Shown here: positions 12,490 through 23,486 of the stretch, piece after piece | How the letters are laid out: each line of letters starts with the position of its first letter | Numbering within the stretch: position 1 is the stretch's first letter | Origin: Phyto melanocephala | Lineage: Eukaryota; Arthropoda; Insecta; Diptera; Rhinophoridae | DNA length: 64,000 bases | Direction: 5' to 3' | NCBI GenBank assembly: GCA_941918925.1 | Contig: OW799234.1 | Location: 96,203,978 to 96,267,977, forward strand | Notes under the pieces: generated by a model | The model's input: the letters and a program-made list of their open reading frames with translations, nothing else | Databases searched by the model: none | What the model was told of the DNA's origin: nothing | Position numbers and translations under genes: made by a program

Positions 12490-13550
12490 GTCATGAGGGG
12501 GCATGTTAAGTTAACCTTATGTCACCTTATAGCAGGGCAAGTATATTGCACGGAGGTAGAAAGATCGGTTGGCATCATTTGTTAATATATAGTACATAGG
12601 CAAAGGATACGGCATCTCCGAAATCACGCGAGAAGAAAAAAAGGAAAAGAAAAAGAAAAAAAGGAAGTAAAGAAATATCTAGCGTGGTCAGTAGAAATCG
12701 AGCTTTAGAAGGTATTAGAGGCCTTTGAAGCAAACTAGAAGCGAATAAAGAAGAAAAGGAAAATAAAGCTAAGTCGAGTGTCTGCCAAAAGTGATTATTA
12801 ACTCGTATCAAGATAATAAAATACCCCGTGGCCTACAAGAGTGAAAAAGGTCGGTCCCCATACCCAAGGGAGATAACTATAGACCAGCGAGAGCAAGACG
12901 TCAAACCTCGCGGTCCCCTTAAGAAAGTGGAAAACCGAACTATACGGCACAGAGGGGACTTCATACCAAGGGCACGCTTTTGCAGTAGGCCACCTCTGTG
13001 GAGGAAAGGGCTACATATAGATAAAGTCGTGTAATAAGCTTTGCAGAAATCATCACCTACGCCAATTAGTTCCGCAAACAAAGATCACATTGTTAGTCTT
13101 AAGACAAATATTCCCAGTTTACATTGTGTCCTCACACTACAACTTTCTGGGGACCTCGTGCTTTTCACCTCTACGCATTATTATCGATAAGAAACGTTCA
13201 GACTAGCAATAGGGGTAGCAAAACTACAGCGGTTCTAGCCGAAAGAGAAACAAGTAGCAATAAGATTTTTATCTAAACCCCAAAGACTCCGACAAAACAG
13301 CCAAGGTCAACTCCATTCGTTACTGTAGAGGCAAACACCCCAACAACAGCTACATCAGCGACGCCAGACCTAACACCAGTAATTTCAGAAGCTCATCGTC
13401 GTCACCAACAGCGCTACTCGCACCATCAATCCAACAACTCTAGAGCATAATGGCAGGCGGGCATTTAAGATGTACCAAACAAATTCAACATTACAGATAA
13501 GTGCAAATAGAGTAGTTAGCTCATTTAAATAGTTAGTTGTACCTAAATTG

Positions 13551-13599
<49 letters not shown>

Positions 13600-14640
13600 T
13601 ATTGTTACATATTCATATACGTATGGCGCTTTAAATTTTCATATAATCTGTTCGTATCATAACCTCCTTAAATGTAAGTGTGTTTTTGAACCTCGGAGAA
13701 AATTAAACAAAAAAAGAAAAAGGCAAAGAAAAGTAAATGTTTATAGGTGATTAATGCTCAGAAGAAACTTCGATACCGTGATCTGCTATATTGGTCGTAA
13801 AGCGCGTTCGTGTTTAGCCCTCAATTATCGAGCTCGATCATTAGGTAGAGGTTTTAATTTCTTGTCTTCTGTCATTACAATTTAGTCCCACGAAAGTGTA
13901 CAAGTCCTTTTAGGGCAGTAATCACCGTATTTCTATTAGTATAATTATTGGTTCAATTAGACACAAGTAAGAAATAAGTTTCGTTTTTTTTATAAATATG
14001 TAAATGAATAGGGACTATTAAAATTTGATACGTTCACTTCGATTTAAATATAAGCACATATATCTACGTTAGACTTATTAGAAATCCATTTATACATAAT
14101 ATATTTTTTATGAATTCCGAAATCTGTATCTATTTATTCCGATGATTGACAATGTGGTAGGCCATTAGAAAAAAAGGTAATGTAGCAAAGTAAAAAGGGA
14201 TACCGAACAGGCCGTACATCAACGGGGCACTCATGGCACTGAACGTGAGTAGCTATAGTGGGGATTGTACCGCAGAACAATCCAATGGGAGGGGCAAATA
14301 GAGAGTGTCCATAACATCTTGATACTCTACCGTCAAATAATTTTAGCCAGGCAAGTGACGATCAGTGGTACTATTTAAGTTTTCTTTTATTGTGTAGGCC
14401 GGTGAGTTACCTGGTCCATTGCTAGTTAAGAAACCCGCGCACCGACGAGTTGAGCTGGAAGAACAACCAAAGTACCACTGCAACTAGCGAGGGCAGGAAT
14501 ATAAACAGCTACCCAGGCACTGGATCAGACTTGTACCCTAACAAGGTAAAGTCTCTACGTGCTCAGTTAATACCGGTAAGAACGAACACAACAAGTGTGA
14601 TGTTAAAAGTATGACAACGAATGCATATTCGTCTGAATAT
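12490..14640 (+). other. GC-richer block, possible decayed retroelement
   Basis: Composition changes sharply from its surroundings, with normal-looking mixed sequence for about 2.1 kb. The start TGTCATGAGGGGGCATGTTAA looks like the left edge of a gypsy-type long terminal repeat. Near 13290-13450 a Thr/Pro/Ala-rich frame (TPFVTVEANTPTTATSATPD) ends at a stop. No reverse transcriptase, integrase or paired repeat was found. It could be a solo LTR or untranslated part of a retroelement, or an undetected host transcript. Confidence 0.3.
13551..13596. repeat. (AT)n microsatellite
   Basis: About 46 bp of uninterrupted TA dinucleotide, within the GC-richer block. Confidence 0.95.
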
Positions 14641-15386
14641 AAATCAAAGTTGCTGTCAACAACTTAATGCAACGAAATATTTGCCAAATAATTTTATATA
14701 TAAGATAATGTTACTGCATGGGCATAATTAGACCATTATGGGGGGTGCAACAAAAATTGTTTTTGTTGAATTTTAAAAAATTAACTATAGTTATATGTAC
14801 ATTTAATATACATACATACAAAATTAACTCTTATAAAGTTTAAAAAAAAATTCAAGCTAACTAAAACAGTGAAATTAATAATTAATTCTTGAAAAATTTT
14901 TGTAATTATAATTTAACCAACAAGTTATGTTGAAATTTATCGAACAATTAATTGCTTATATCAATGGTACTATGTTTTTTTGTTTTTATTTTAAAGAAAA
15001 TAAAAACATATTTATTGCTTTTCAGCAATAATTTTTATATGTAGTTTGTATAAAATTAAGAACAATTTATAAAATATGATTTACCATCCCTGCTAGAATA
15101 TGCATACATACATATGTATGCAAAAAAGCACAAGTTTAAAGAAAGAACTGCAATAAACTACATTAAAAGAGTCAATGCAACGAAATGCAACAAAAATTAA
15201 CAATCTTTATTGCAGGCATATAAGGAAAAGTAAAACTACCCCTTTATAGTCTTATGAGGTGCAATAAGTGTCAGAAGATGCATGTACATATGAGCATATA
15301 AATATACATGTACATACTTATATGTATGTGTATATATACTGGGCAAAAGTTTTGTTTATTTTTAGTTTTTTATTATCTTTGATTTA
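14641..15386. other. AT-rich DNA upstream of U4
   Basis: No gene seen. ACATACAT/ATGTATGT microsatellite stretches lie near 15105 and 15285-15330. Confidence 0.5.
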
Positions 15387-15406
15387 TAATTCTCATTTAG
15401 TTAATG
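15387..15406 (+). promoter_or_regulatory. Candidate PSEA of the U4 gene
   Basis: TAATTCTCATTTAGTTAATG lies at about -62 to -43 from the U4 start, where insect snRNA genes carry the proximal sequence element bound by SNAPc. It resembles the fly form (TAATTCYCAACT-like) only in its first half. No TATA box is seen at -30, as expected for a Pol II snRNA gene. Moderate to weak evidence. Confidence 0.4.
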
Positions 15407-15448
15407 TTGCGATTTGTATGTATCACTAAGTATTTGATGTTAGAAATC

Positions 15449-15588
15449 AGCTTTGCGCAGAGGCGATATCGTAACCAATGAAGTTCTACTGAGGTGCGAT
15501 TATTGCTAGTTGAAAACTTTAACCAATACCCCGCCATGGGGACGTGAAATACCGTCCACTACGGCAATTTTTGCAGGCCCGAGAGGGC
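15449..15588 (+). ncRNA. U4: U4 spliceosomal snRNA
   Basis: U4 pairs with U6 in the U4/U6.U5 tri-snRNP and keeps U6 inactive until the spliceosome is activated. The sequence follows U4 from end to end: AGCTTTGCGCAG at the start, then the 5' stem-loop with the 15.5K-binding kink-turn (ACCAATGA ... TGAGG), TGCGATTATTGCTAGTTGAA of the U6-pairing region, ACCAATACCCCGCC before the central stem, the central stem GGACG/CGTCC, the Sm site AATTTTTG at 15566-15573 and the 3' hairpin GCCC-GAGA-GGGC at 15577-15588. Length is about 140 nt, normal for flies. The stems are intact, so it looks functional rather than a pseudogene. It lies in the inferred Bcat intron on the opposite strand. No A-tail or target duplication suggests a retrocopy. 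Confidence 0.93.
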
Positions 15589-15951
15589 AATATTTGAATC
15601 AATTTCAGAAGTCGGGATTAAATCTTGACTTGCAAAAAAAAAAGATTTTTGTTTTAAGTTAGTTATGGACGTATAACAGAAAGTTTTACGGCTAGGTTAT
15701 TTTTTATAAACGTTATTTTACTTTTTCCATTTCTTTTAGTAAAATAATGATAAAGTGTAAGGGAAGGAAAATGGCTTTTATGATTTTGTACCAAGGTAAA
15801 CAAAATGTACTTTTTAGGCCATGACGGTACCATTTTTTTAATATTTATTAATAAAAACATAAACTTAACAAAAATGTTTATAAAAATTTAGAATTATACA
15901 ATAAAAAAACAAAACCTTAACGAAAAAGTGATTAAAAATCCAGTACACAAT
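15589..15951. other. AT-rich DNA downstream of U4
   Basis: Nothing recognised; the 3' box expected just after a Pol II snRNA gene could not be picked out by eye. Confidence 0.45.
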
Positions 15952-17042
15952 CATAGCTGCCAGATAAAATAGGGGCAAAATTGTCTAATTTGGGAGAAAA
16001 AATCGTCCAAATCGTCAAATAGTTTACTCAAATCGTCATAAAAACGTCAAAATAAAAAAACGCATTTTTCAAAACAAAACATTTTTTATTTAATGCATAA
16101 CATAACAAACTTTTTAAATCAAGAGAGATCAATGGTTTTATTAGACCTTTTTATTTAAGAACATGACAATAATTATAATACAATTTAGAATTAATTTCGA
16201 AAAATAAATATAAATATGTATATAAATACAAAAAATAATAAATAATGAATTGGCTGCATCTAATTCAGACTAATTGACAAATAATTATAATAATTTCTTT
16301 CTAAAGCTTCTACCGATTAAGGTAGCTTTAGGCAAGCGTTAGACGAGCACAACGCCAAAATAAACTACATCGTTTCGCTTTTTAGCCCATAAATTTATTT
16401 CTGCAAACCAGTCTTCCTTAATTTTCTTCTTCTTGTTGGTTACCTGTGAAAAACACCATTAAAATTTCATTTTAGCTACTACAAAGTTTTGTATAAAAAA
16501 ATGGATGAAATTTCTACTTACAGAGGAAGAGCTGCTAGAATTTTCATCATCTTGGTTTTCTATTGAAAATATAATGTTTGATTTTTAAGGTTTTAATGTA
16601 TAATTAAAAAGAACTTACAATTTTTTTGAAGTATTTAAGCATATTAATTTGTCACTTAAATAATTTAAATAAATTTACTTAAAAACCTAAAATTGTTTAA
16701 AACGCATTTCCAAATTTATATTTGTTCGTGTTGTAGGTATCAGTTGATAATATGTGGGATATACTATGTTAAAAATGTACAAAGTGGAAAAATTACCCAC
16801 ACAAACACATTAAATAATGATCGATATATCTCTTTCACTCTGTTCTATTATTAATAACATAAAAAACCGTTACAAATTATTTTTATTTAGTTTAAGGTTG
16901 ATATAAAAGTAATGAAAAATGTTGCAAACTTGAATTCTTGAAAATCGTCAAAAACATAGGATAAATCGTCAAATCGTCAACACTTAATTTTAGCACGTAA
17001 AATCGTCAAAATGACGATAAATCGTCAAATCTGGCAGCTATG
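15952..17042 (-). mobile_element. hAT-type non-autonomous element, copy 1
   Basis: The ends CATAGCTGCCAGAT and ATCTGGCAGCTATG are perfect 14-bp inverted repeats. They are flanked by the exact 8-bp duplication TACACAAT at 15944-15951 and 17043-17050, which is diagnostic of hAT insertion. AATCGTCAAA-type motifs are repeated near both ends. On the minus strand it carries the same three-exon mini-gene as copy 2 (34507-35580), but broken. The A-run in exon 1 is one base shorter, which shifts the frame. A TAA stop stands where copy 2 has TTA, and two codons (Asp-Ser) are missing. Exon 3 here starts at 16443 and exon 2 ends at 16522, with a 78-nt GT-AG intron between. Confidence 0.88.
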
Positions 17043-17110
17043 TACACAATAAAAAATATTAAATTCATAGGTACATACGTAGAGATCGGTTGTTTAACAA
17101 ATTTTATTTA

Positions 17111-17652
17111 TTAAATACTTTTAGGCAATAAATTTTCTGTTATTTTAAAATTAAACCAACAAAAATTTGTTGACTTCAATAAATCTTTTGTTTGTGTCAA
17201 ATTTGAAACAATAGAAACGTGTAGTCTATTTCTTTTATTTGTTTTAATTAGGTTTCGAAAAGAAAAAATTCGTTCGACGTTGGCCGAGGAATGTGGAATA
17301 AACAGAATTCCTCTTACAATTCTTGAAATATCTGGGAACATGAAGTTATTTATTTTTTTTTCATCTGTGATACTTTAGCCCAAGAATAGGAAATATTTGA
17401 ATCTTTGTATGATCTAAGTTCAATAACATCGGCTAGTGCTCTGTACTGATAATTTATTGCTTTAAAGTTTGTTTGTTCGTGTGAAAACATTTTCACCAGA
17501 AGAGGTACTATTGAATTTATTTCTCCCATTATAACTTTTTCTGGAGTAAACTTATCGAACCATTTTAGTACTTCATTATTTAAGTCCACCTTACATGCTT
17601 GCGAATCATAAGTAAAATAAAATACATATAACAACAGCCAAGGCGAATTCAT
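17111..17652 (-). pseudogene. hAT transposase C-terminal relic
   Basis: Two minus-strand frames join across a frameshift near 17345. The first (17652 to 17350) reads LKWFDKFTPEKVIMGEINSI and on to SYSWAKVSQMKKK. The second (17341 to 17111) reads FPDISRIVRGILFIPHSSAN then VERIFSFRNLIKTNKRNRL, which is the hAT dimerisation motif H-S-S-A-N-V-E-R-(I/V)-F. No catalytic core remains. A small MITE (17639-17764) has inserted at its upstream edge. Confidence 0.8.
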
Positions 17653-17764
17653 GTACCAGGTGGTGCCAAATTAACAGGTGATTTTTGTAAGAAGTTTGCA
17701 ATAAAGTACTAGCCAGATTTTGTTGTTGCAGACTTGACACCACCTAGTACATGAATTCGCTTTG
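17639..17764. mobile_element. 126-bp hAT-type MITE with exact target duplication
   Basis: Terminal repeats of about 31 bp begin CAAGGCGAATTCATGTAC on the left; the right end read inward begins CAAAGCGAATTCATGTAC, continuing into (C/T)AGGTGGTG. The flanks are ACAACAGC at 17631-17638 and again at 17765-17772, a perfect 8-bp duplication, so the insertion class is hAT. The interior has no coding frame. It landed in the hAT relic 17111-17652 and is younger than it. Related end pieces lie at 9387-9465. Confidence 0.9.
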
Positions 17765-17865
17765 ACAACAGCATTGCAACAAAAACAGAGAAGCTGATAG
17801 AATAAAATAAAACACAAACAAACGAAATTAAAGAGAACATGGACGAATTTTTAAATTGTACCAAG

Positions 17866-18738
17866 CAGCGTTGTCAACTTTAAAATTTCAAAAAGCACCT
17901 AAACCCCTAAAAAAGCGCGTAATTTTCATAAAAAATCACTGAGTTTAAAATGTGTACAAATTTAACTTTACATTTGCTAATATAATCATTACTTAAAAAA
18001 AATTAAAGCTTTTAGATGCCAGTTGCCCCCTAAAATAAATTATTTTACAAATGGCAATAACACTGGAGTTTTGATTGATATCGATAATCGAAATACAAGT
18101 CTAAAGATATTCTGTTCTTTATATTATTAGGCCAAAACATCCAAATGTACTATCAATGCAAATATTAACCTTATCAGGGTGTCAATTTGTGCTCTAAAAA
18201 ATTTTAAAATGAAAAGTATTTGCATATTAATTTCTCTTTTTTTATTTTCACCAAGGTTTGATCAACTTGAAACTTTACTTACAAAATAAATTCTCGTAAC
18301 AATTTCATTTTATAAAAAGTAGGTGGTTTATGTCTCATAAACCATACAGGATATCAACAAACCAGTATCGGAAATAAGTTACAATTAATAATAAACAAGC
18401 AAAACACTCAAATAACAGAAACATTGTATACTGTCAATCCTTATAATCTTCTTAATTATTAGTTTTAGTAACATAAGCTGAAAGTATTATCAACATAATA
18501 TCATTTTACAATGAGTAAATATTTTTTAGCTTTGTTAAGATACAAAATACGTAAGGGTAATTAAACATATTTACCCTTACAAAAATTGTTTTCAATTAAA
18601 AAAATTATTTTCAAATTTAGTATTTGGTGTCACCGAATTAAAAATAAAAGCACTAAAAACTTAAAAAAAAATCACCAAGCACTAACTCGCAATTTTTTCG
18701 CTTCCAAAATGTTAAAAATCACCGAGTTGACAACTCTG
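17866..18738. mobile_element. hAT-type non-autonomous element, CAGCGTTGTCAACT ends
   Basis: The left end CAGCGTTGTCAACT and the right end, read inward as CAGAGTTGTCAACT, are flanked by the exact 8-bp duplication GTACCAAG at 17858-17865 and 18739-18746. The 873-bp interior has no transposase. Loose end copies of the same family occur at 5463-5521 and 19984-20040. Confidence 0.88.
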
Positions 18739-19124
18739 GTACCAAGTAGCTCGCGGTAGTACCACGGTACCAACAAGGTCAAAAATGTACCATAAAAAGT
18801 AAAATTGTACCATGATTTCCATCCGTGGCCCATAAAATTTTTTTAAAAAAGCAATAAATATATGGCAATTTCTTTAATTTTATTTTCGTATAATTGCCAT
18901 CCCTGGTGATGCCAGTTGAAAAAAGCACGTAAGCAAGTTGAAAAAAAAAAAAAAATAAAAAAAGACAAATTTAACAAATTTAAAAAGGGAAAATTTAGCA
19001 ATAAATTAGTATTAACTATGCTTAAATGTTTAAAAAAATGGTAGGTGACTAATTTCTGATTAATTTAAAAGAATAATACGAATATTTTTGTTTATTATGT
19101 AGACAATAATAAAACCACGGATGA

Positions 19125-19330
19125 TGGTGATTCTACTCCCTGGGTTCCATCGCTAACTAAATTTGTTCAAAATATATTGGTTTTATCACATTCGTCTGCA
19201 AATGTCGAGAGAATATTCAGTCAGGTTTAACAAAACAAAAATTCGAAATCGTTTGGAAAATTAACCTTTAGTATGGATTTTGTTCGCAAAAGATTATTTA
19301 AAACTTAACAGTTCCTACTGTTTTGATACA
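19125..19330 (+). pseudogene. hAT transposase dimerisation-domain scrap
   Basis: The frame reads TPWVPSLTKFVQNILVLSHS then SANVERIFSQV and then a stop. After a frameshift it continues as sequence equivalent to a K-x-R-N-R-L turn. The H-S-S-A-N-V-E-R-I-F-S motif is unmistakable hAT and close to that at 17111-17341. Non-functional. Confidence 0.72.
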
Positions 19331-19503
19331 TTGATATCTCCAGAATTGCTCACAATGATGTCAAATGATATTTATGCATAATAATAAATATCGATTTAAA
19401 TACCTAAATCCTGATCTATTTGTATTATACTTTTTGTTATATTTATAATTATGTATGATTTATGTGAAAAACTTTATAAATAAAAAATATTGAAATATGA
19501 ATA

Positions 19504-19829
19504 CAGTCGTGTCTGTATATAGTGAACACCTCCATATAGTGAACACCAAAATTGTTGCATGGAGTACTCTAAATAGTGAAAAACTCTAATAGTGAACAAA
19601 ATTTTGAAAACAACTTCAACAACAATTCTTTTATTAAACTTAAATACATATGTACATATATTTCCTTTTTTGTACAAATTGTTTCTAATCAGCTATTGCA
19701 TTTACATGTATGTATTTTTAGTAAATAAAACGAGTTTTTGAATAAAAATTTCAACCTTGATATAGAGAACAACCTGGATACTATGAACAAGCCTTGCAAA
19801 AATTAGTTCACTATATCCAAACACGACTG
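19504..19829. mobile_element. pogo/Tc1-type MITE
   Basis: The ends CAGTCGTGTCTGTATATAGT and, read inward, CAGTCGTGTTTGGATATAGT are inverted repeats with TA on both sides (19502-19503, 19830-19831). The motif ATAGTGAAC recurs several times inside, near both ends. TA duplication and a CAGT start fit the pogo/Tigger group of Tc1/mariner elements. No coding frame. Confidence 0.82.
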
Positions 19830-19983
19830 TATATTTGTTGTGTTATTTAATTGTTAAGATATAATTTAAAAAAATAAACTATAAAAAAATATGTTTGAAT
19901 ATTTTTGAAAACCAGATTTTTTTTGAAAATATAGTTAAGATTTGCAGATTTTACCCCTAAATATTCTGACAACACTGCTCGTA

Positions 19984-20040
19984 GCGCTTGTCAACTTTAA
20001 AATTTCAAAAAGCACAATGCCGAGAAAAAAGCGCCAATTT
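19984..20040 (+). mobile_element. hAT end fragment
   Basis: GCGCTTGTCAACTTTAAAAT followed by TTCAAAAAGCAC matches the left end of 17866-18738. The other end was not found before 20726. Confidence 0.55.
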
Positions 20041-20726
20041 GAAAATCTAAAAACGTTTCATATGTTTTTGAAATAAGTAAACAAAACAGCGTTAGTATAT
20101 GTCAATAAAACAATTAATTTACTTATTTAATTTTTACTTAATTTAAAGTTCCATGGATTTTAGATTTTTTGTAAACAATTTATTTACTTCATTTCACCTT
20201 ATTTTGATTGCCTTGTTGTAGGTTTGTATTATTGCAAAAAAGAGCAACATCACATAGTTGTAACAAAGAGCACCGAAAAAGGTTTTCTTATCTAGTTGGT
20301 ACAAATAGGAAAATATATTTTTTCCCCATAGCCTTACGCCATCCTAGATTTGCCTACAGCGAAATTTAATAAAACATTTCCGAAATAAATAATTAGCACT
20401 ACCTGGACGCATATTTGGTGCTTTGTATTCACTTTTATTTCCACAAATTAAAGTTTGCCTTCACATAATTTAAATTGTTATGTACTTTAGTTTAGTACAA
20501 AGTATATACAAATATAACAGGCTACAGTTGCTATTTTTAAATTAATAAAACTTTAAACTAAAAATTTGTTTAATTGTTTTTTAAGTTTAAAGACACGTTT
20601 AAATAGGTAAATGAAAAACTTGAAGAATAGTAATAGGTTTGTATGCCGCATACAAAAAAGGGCTAATGACATTTAACAGCTATTGTTGCGTAAATTTTTA
20701 AACTTGCTATTTTAAGTTTTTTTATA
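20041..20726. other. AT-rich DNA
   Basis: No gene or paired repeats recognised. Confidence 0.45.
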
Positions 20727-20825
20727 CACTCAGGTCTTTTTTTATGCGGTATTTTTTTATGCGAATTTGAATTTATGCGGTTTTTTTTTGTAAAAAAATA
20801 ATATTTAGATAATTGATTAGCACAT

Positions 20826-21363
20826 CAAATTGGAGGTGAAGGTTTCGAAACACTTAACCATATCGACTTAGAGGAACTGTTTATTGATGAAGCATTGAGC
20901 AATGATGACGTTCTTAGTTTAACTACAGAAAAACAAGAAGATGATGACAGCGATTCGAATTTAGAAATTAACGCAACGCCGTTTACTGCGAAAAAAAATT
21001 GGAGAAGTTTTGAACACAGTTAATAAATTTCAAAACCAAATTTTCAATGAGGACCCAGATACGGAACGAGCATTAAAACTTCAATCTGGATTAAAAAATC
21101 TTTTCTCAGGATATTGTGAACTACAGAAACAATCAACAAATTCGGCATCGCAAAGTTTAATGACAAAATTTTTTCAGAGAACAGAAAATGATAAAGGTTG
21201 TGCGAATACCTTACCCATGCCAATCACGCATAATCGTATTTTCTCCAGCAATGAAAATAAAACTGTTGCATCTGATGATAATATAATTGTCTTCTCTAGT
21301 GATGAAAGCAACATCGAACCGGTAAATAAGAGATACAGACAATTGCTAAGCGATTCTGCTTAA
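20826..21363 (+). pseudogene. Tigger/jerky-like transposase C-terminal relic
   Basis: The first part reads FETLNHIDLEELFIDEALSN and then DDVLSLTTEKQEDDDSDSN, an acidic tail like that after the DDE domain in Tigger-type proteins. One extra A in the A8 run near 20991-20998 breaks the frame. The second part (from 21002) continues as GEVLNTVNKFQNQIFNEDPD and then LKLQSGLKNLFSGYCELQKQ, with a natural TAA stop at 21361. The position between TA-flanked inverted ends supports the assignment; there is no DDE motif to confirm it. Confidence 0.6.
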
Positions 21364-22085
21364 TCTTATTTCTCAGAAGAACTAAAAACTGTTTAAATGC
21401 TATTTTTATCCCTTTTTATACCCGCCACCAAAAAAATGGTGGGGGTATATTCATTTTGTCATTCCGTTTGTAACACATCGAAATATCCATTTTAGACCCC
21501 ATAAAGTATATATATTCTGAATCAGGGTTTGATTTGATGACGATCTAGCTATGTCCGTCCGTCTGTCCGTCTGTCCGTCTGTCCGTCTGTCCGTCTGTCC
21601 GTCTGTTGAAAGCACGATAGAGGTCGCACCGAAAAAGCTAGGGGGCTCAAATTTTGCCAGAATCTTTCTTATAGACAAGGTTTGTTTGGTATTGAAAATG
21701 GGCTAAATCGGAGTATTAGGAAGAGAGTTATAGCTCGAAAAGCCAGAGTAGGTCGAAAAAACCGTGTCCTTCAAACATCGAATAAAACGGAATTGTGTCC
21801 AAATGCATTAACGTAGACTCATGAAACTTCGAATATATATTTTCTGAGTAAAAATAATATTGTCCCCCGAAAATCATCTAAATCTATGTATTAGGAGACG
21901 AGTTATCGATCAAAATGTACGAAAATTTATACCGCACAGTGTATTTTTCGGTATATTTAAAAACAAAAACGTCATAAAAGCAACAAAACTTAATGTACGA
22001 CTCTGAAATTTTGCACACTTTGGTTTTTGGTGAGACGCTTTTTTGTAACGGAAAATCAATGTGCCACGCCCACTTTTACGCCCAC

Positions 22086-23100
22086 CTCCCATATAACGTT
22101 TTACCTAAAATTCATATAATTTCTCTATTAATAAAGATTTTGGAACAAAAAAGGGCTATATTGAAACACCTAAGTTGTACTCATTCGCAAAAAAAACTTT
22201 GACACGCCTACTATAACGCCCACTTTTCACGTTATCTACCGTTAATGAAATTTAAAAGCTCATAAAACCGCCAAAATTCGAGGTATGATGATCAAATTTG
22301 CTACGTATATCCCCCTAGGCAATGTAATTACTGTGCCAGAAAATTAAGGTGCCACGCCCACTTTTACGCCCACCTCCCATATAACGTTTTACCCAAAATT
22401 CATATAATTTCTCTATTAATAAAGATTTTGGAATTATAAGGGGCTATATTGAAACACCTAAGTTGTACTCATTCGCAAAAATAACTTTGACACGCCTACT
22501 ATAACGCCCACTTTTCACGTTATCTACCGTTAATGAAATTTAAAAGCTCATAAAACCGCCAAAATTCGAGGTATGATGATCAAATTTGCTACGTATATCC
22601 CCCTAGGCAATGTAATTACTGTGCCAGAAAATTAAGGTGCCACGCCCACTTTTACGCCCACCTCCCATATAACGTTTTACCTAAAATTCATATAATTTCT
22701 CTATTAATATAGATTTTGGAATAATAAAGGGCTATATTAAAACACCTAAGTTGTACTCATTCGCAAAAATAACTTTGACACGCCTACTATAACGCCCACT
22801 TTTCAAGTTATCTACCGTTAATGAAATTTAAAAGCTCATAAAACCGTTAAAATTAGAGGTATGACGATCAAATTTGCTACGTATATCCTTCTAATCAATG
22901 TAATTGTTGTGCCAAAAAGTTTAGTTGACACGCCCACTTTAACGCCTACCTCCCATATAACGGTTTATCTTAAATTCATGTAATTTCTCTATTGACAAAG
23001 TTTTTGGGAAAATAAAGGACTATATTGAAATATTTAAGTTGTATTTATTAGCAGAAACTCTATTGACACGCCTACTTTAACGCCCACTTTCATTGAAAGA
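22086..23100. repeat. Tandem repeat, period exactly 288 bp
   Basis: The block CTCCCATATAACG starts at 22086, 22374, 22662 and 22950, each step 288 bp. Units 1 to 3 are nearly identical; the fourth is diverged and incomplete. Each unit holds CACGCCTACTATAACGCCCA and CGCCCACTTTTACGCCCA blocks. A diverged further piece is at 23831. Confidence 0.92.
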
Positions 23101-23141
23101 CTACATTGACAAAAGCATTTTAGTAGCATATCGAAGTTATA

Positions 23142-23486
23142 AAGGGTGGTTAAATTTTAAGGGCTGATGTTGTTTTTAAATAAAACACAAATTATTTAAG
23201 AAATTATTATCATTTCTTTTTATAATGATAATATTTGTATGGTTCAATTATGCATTTAACAAAATATCGGCCAAATGGCCCCTCCCCATCCTTGGCGCCA
23301 CTCCTCTATCTGATAGTCCAAATTTTCAATGACAATGTTGATGGTCAATTGTTGGGCATGATGATGAGTAGAGGTTGACTGCTCTTTTGCCACACTATCG
23401 CAAAAACCAGCAGTGGTTCCCATTCAATGAACTAAGAAGGCATTCACAGACTTTCTAAAATTGGCCCTTACAATTAAGCCAACATT
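23142..23486 (-). mobile_element. Mariner-derived copy with deletion (unit 1)
   Basis: Starts AAGGGTGGTTAAATTTTAAG after TA at 23140-23141. The right end is damaged (GGCCCTTACAATTAAGCC). A 264-bp loss relative to 24002-24610 removed the N-terminal coding part. Confidence 0.75.

Larger units (their letters stand above)
18908..19976 (+). mobile_element. Decayed hAT element with transposase scrap
   Basis: The left side (CAGTTGAAAAAAGCACG) and the right end (GACAACACTG at 19967-19976) resemble the ends of the 17866 element. The left end looks damaged and no target duplication is visible. It carries a C-terminal transposase scrap at 19125-19330 and a younger pogo-type MITE at 19504-19829. Confidence 0.6.

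Noticed and set aside
12828..13081. Overlapping frames of 68 and 82 codons in the GC-richer block
   Set aside because: Opposing frames in the same stretch, no family match; kept only as part of the unclassified block.
21451..21678. 75-codon frame with TDRRTDGQTDRRTDG repeats
   Set aside because: Encoded by the (CTGTCCGT)n part of a repeat; not a protein gene.
22086..23100. CRISPR-like regular spacing
   Set aside because: Whole 288-bp units repeat with no short repeat and unique spacer pattern, and the DNA is from a fly.
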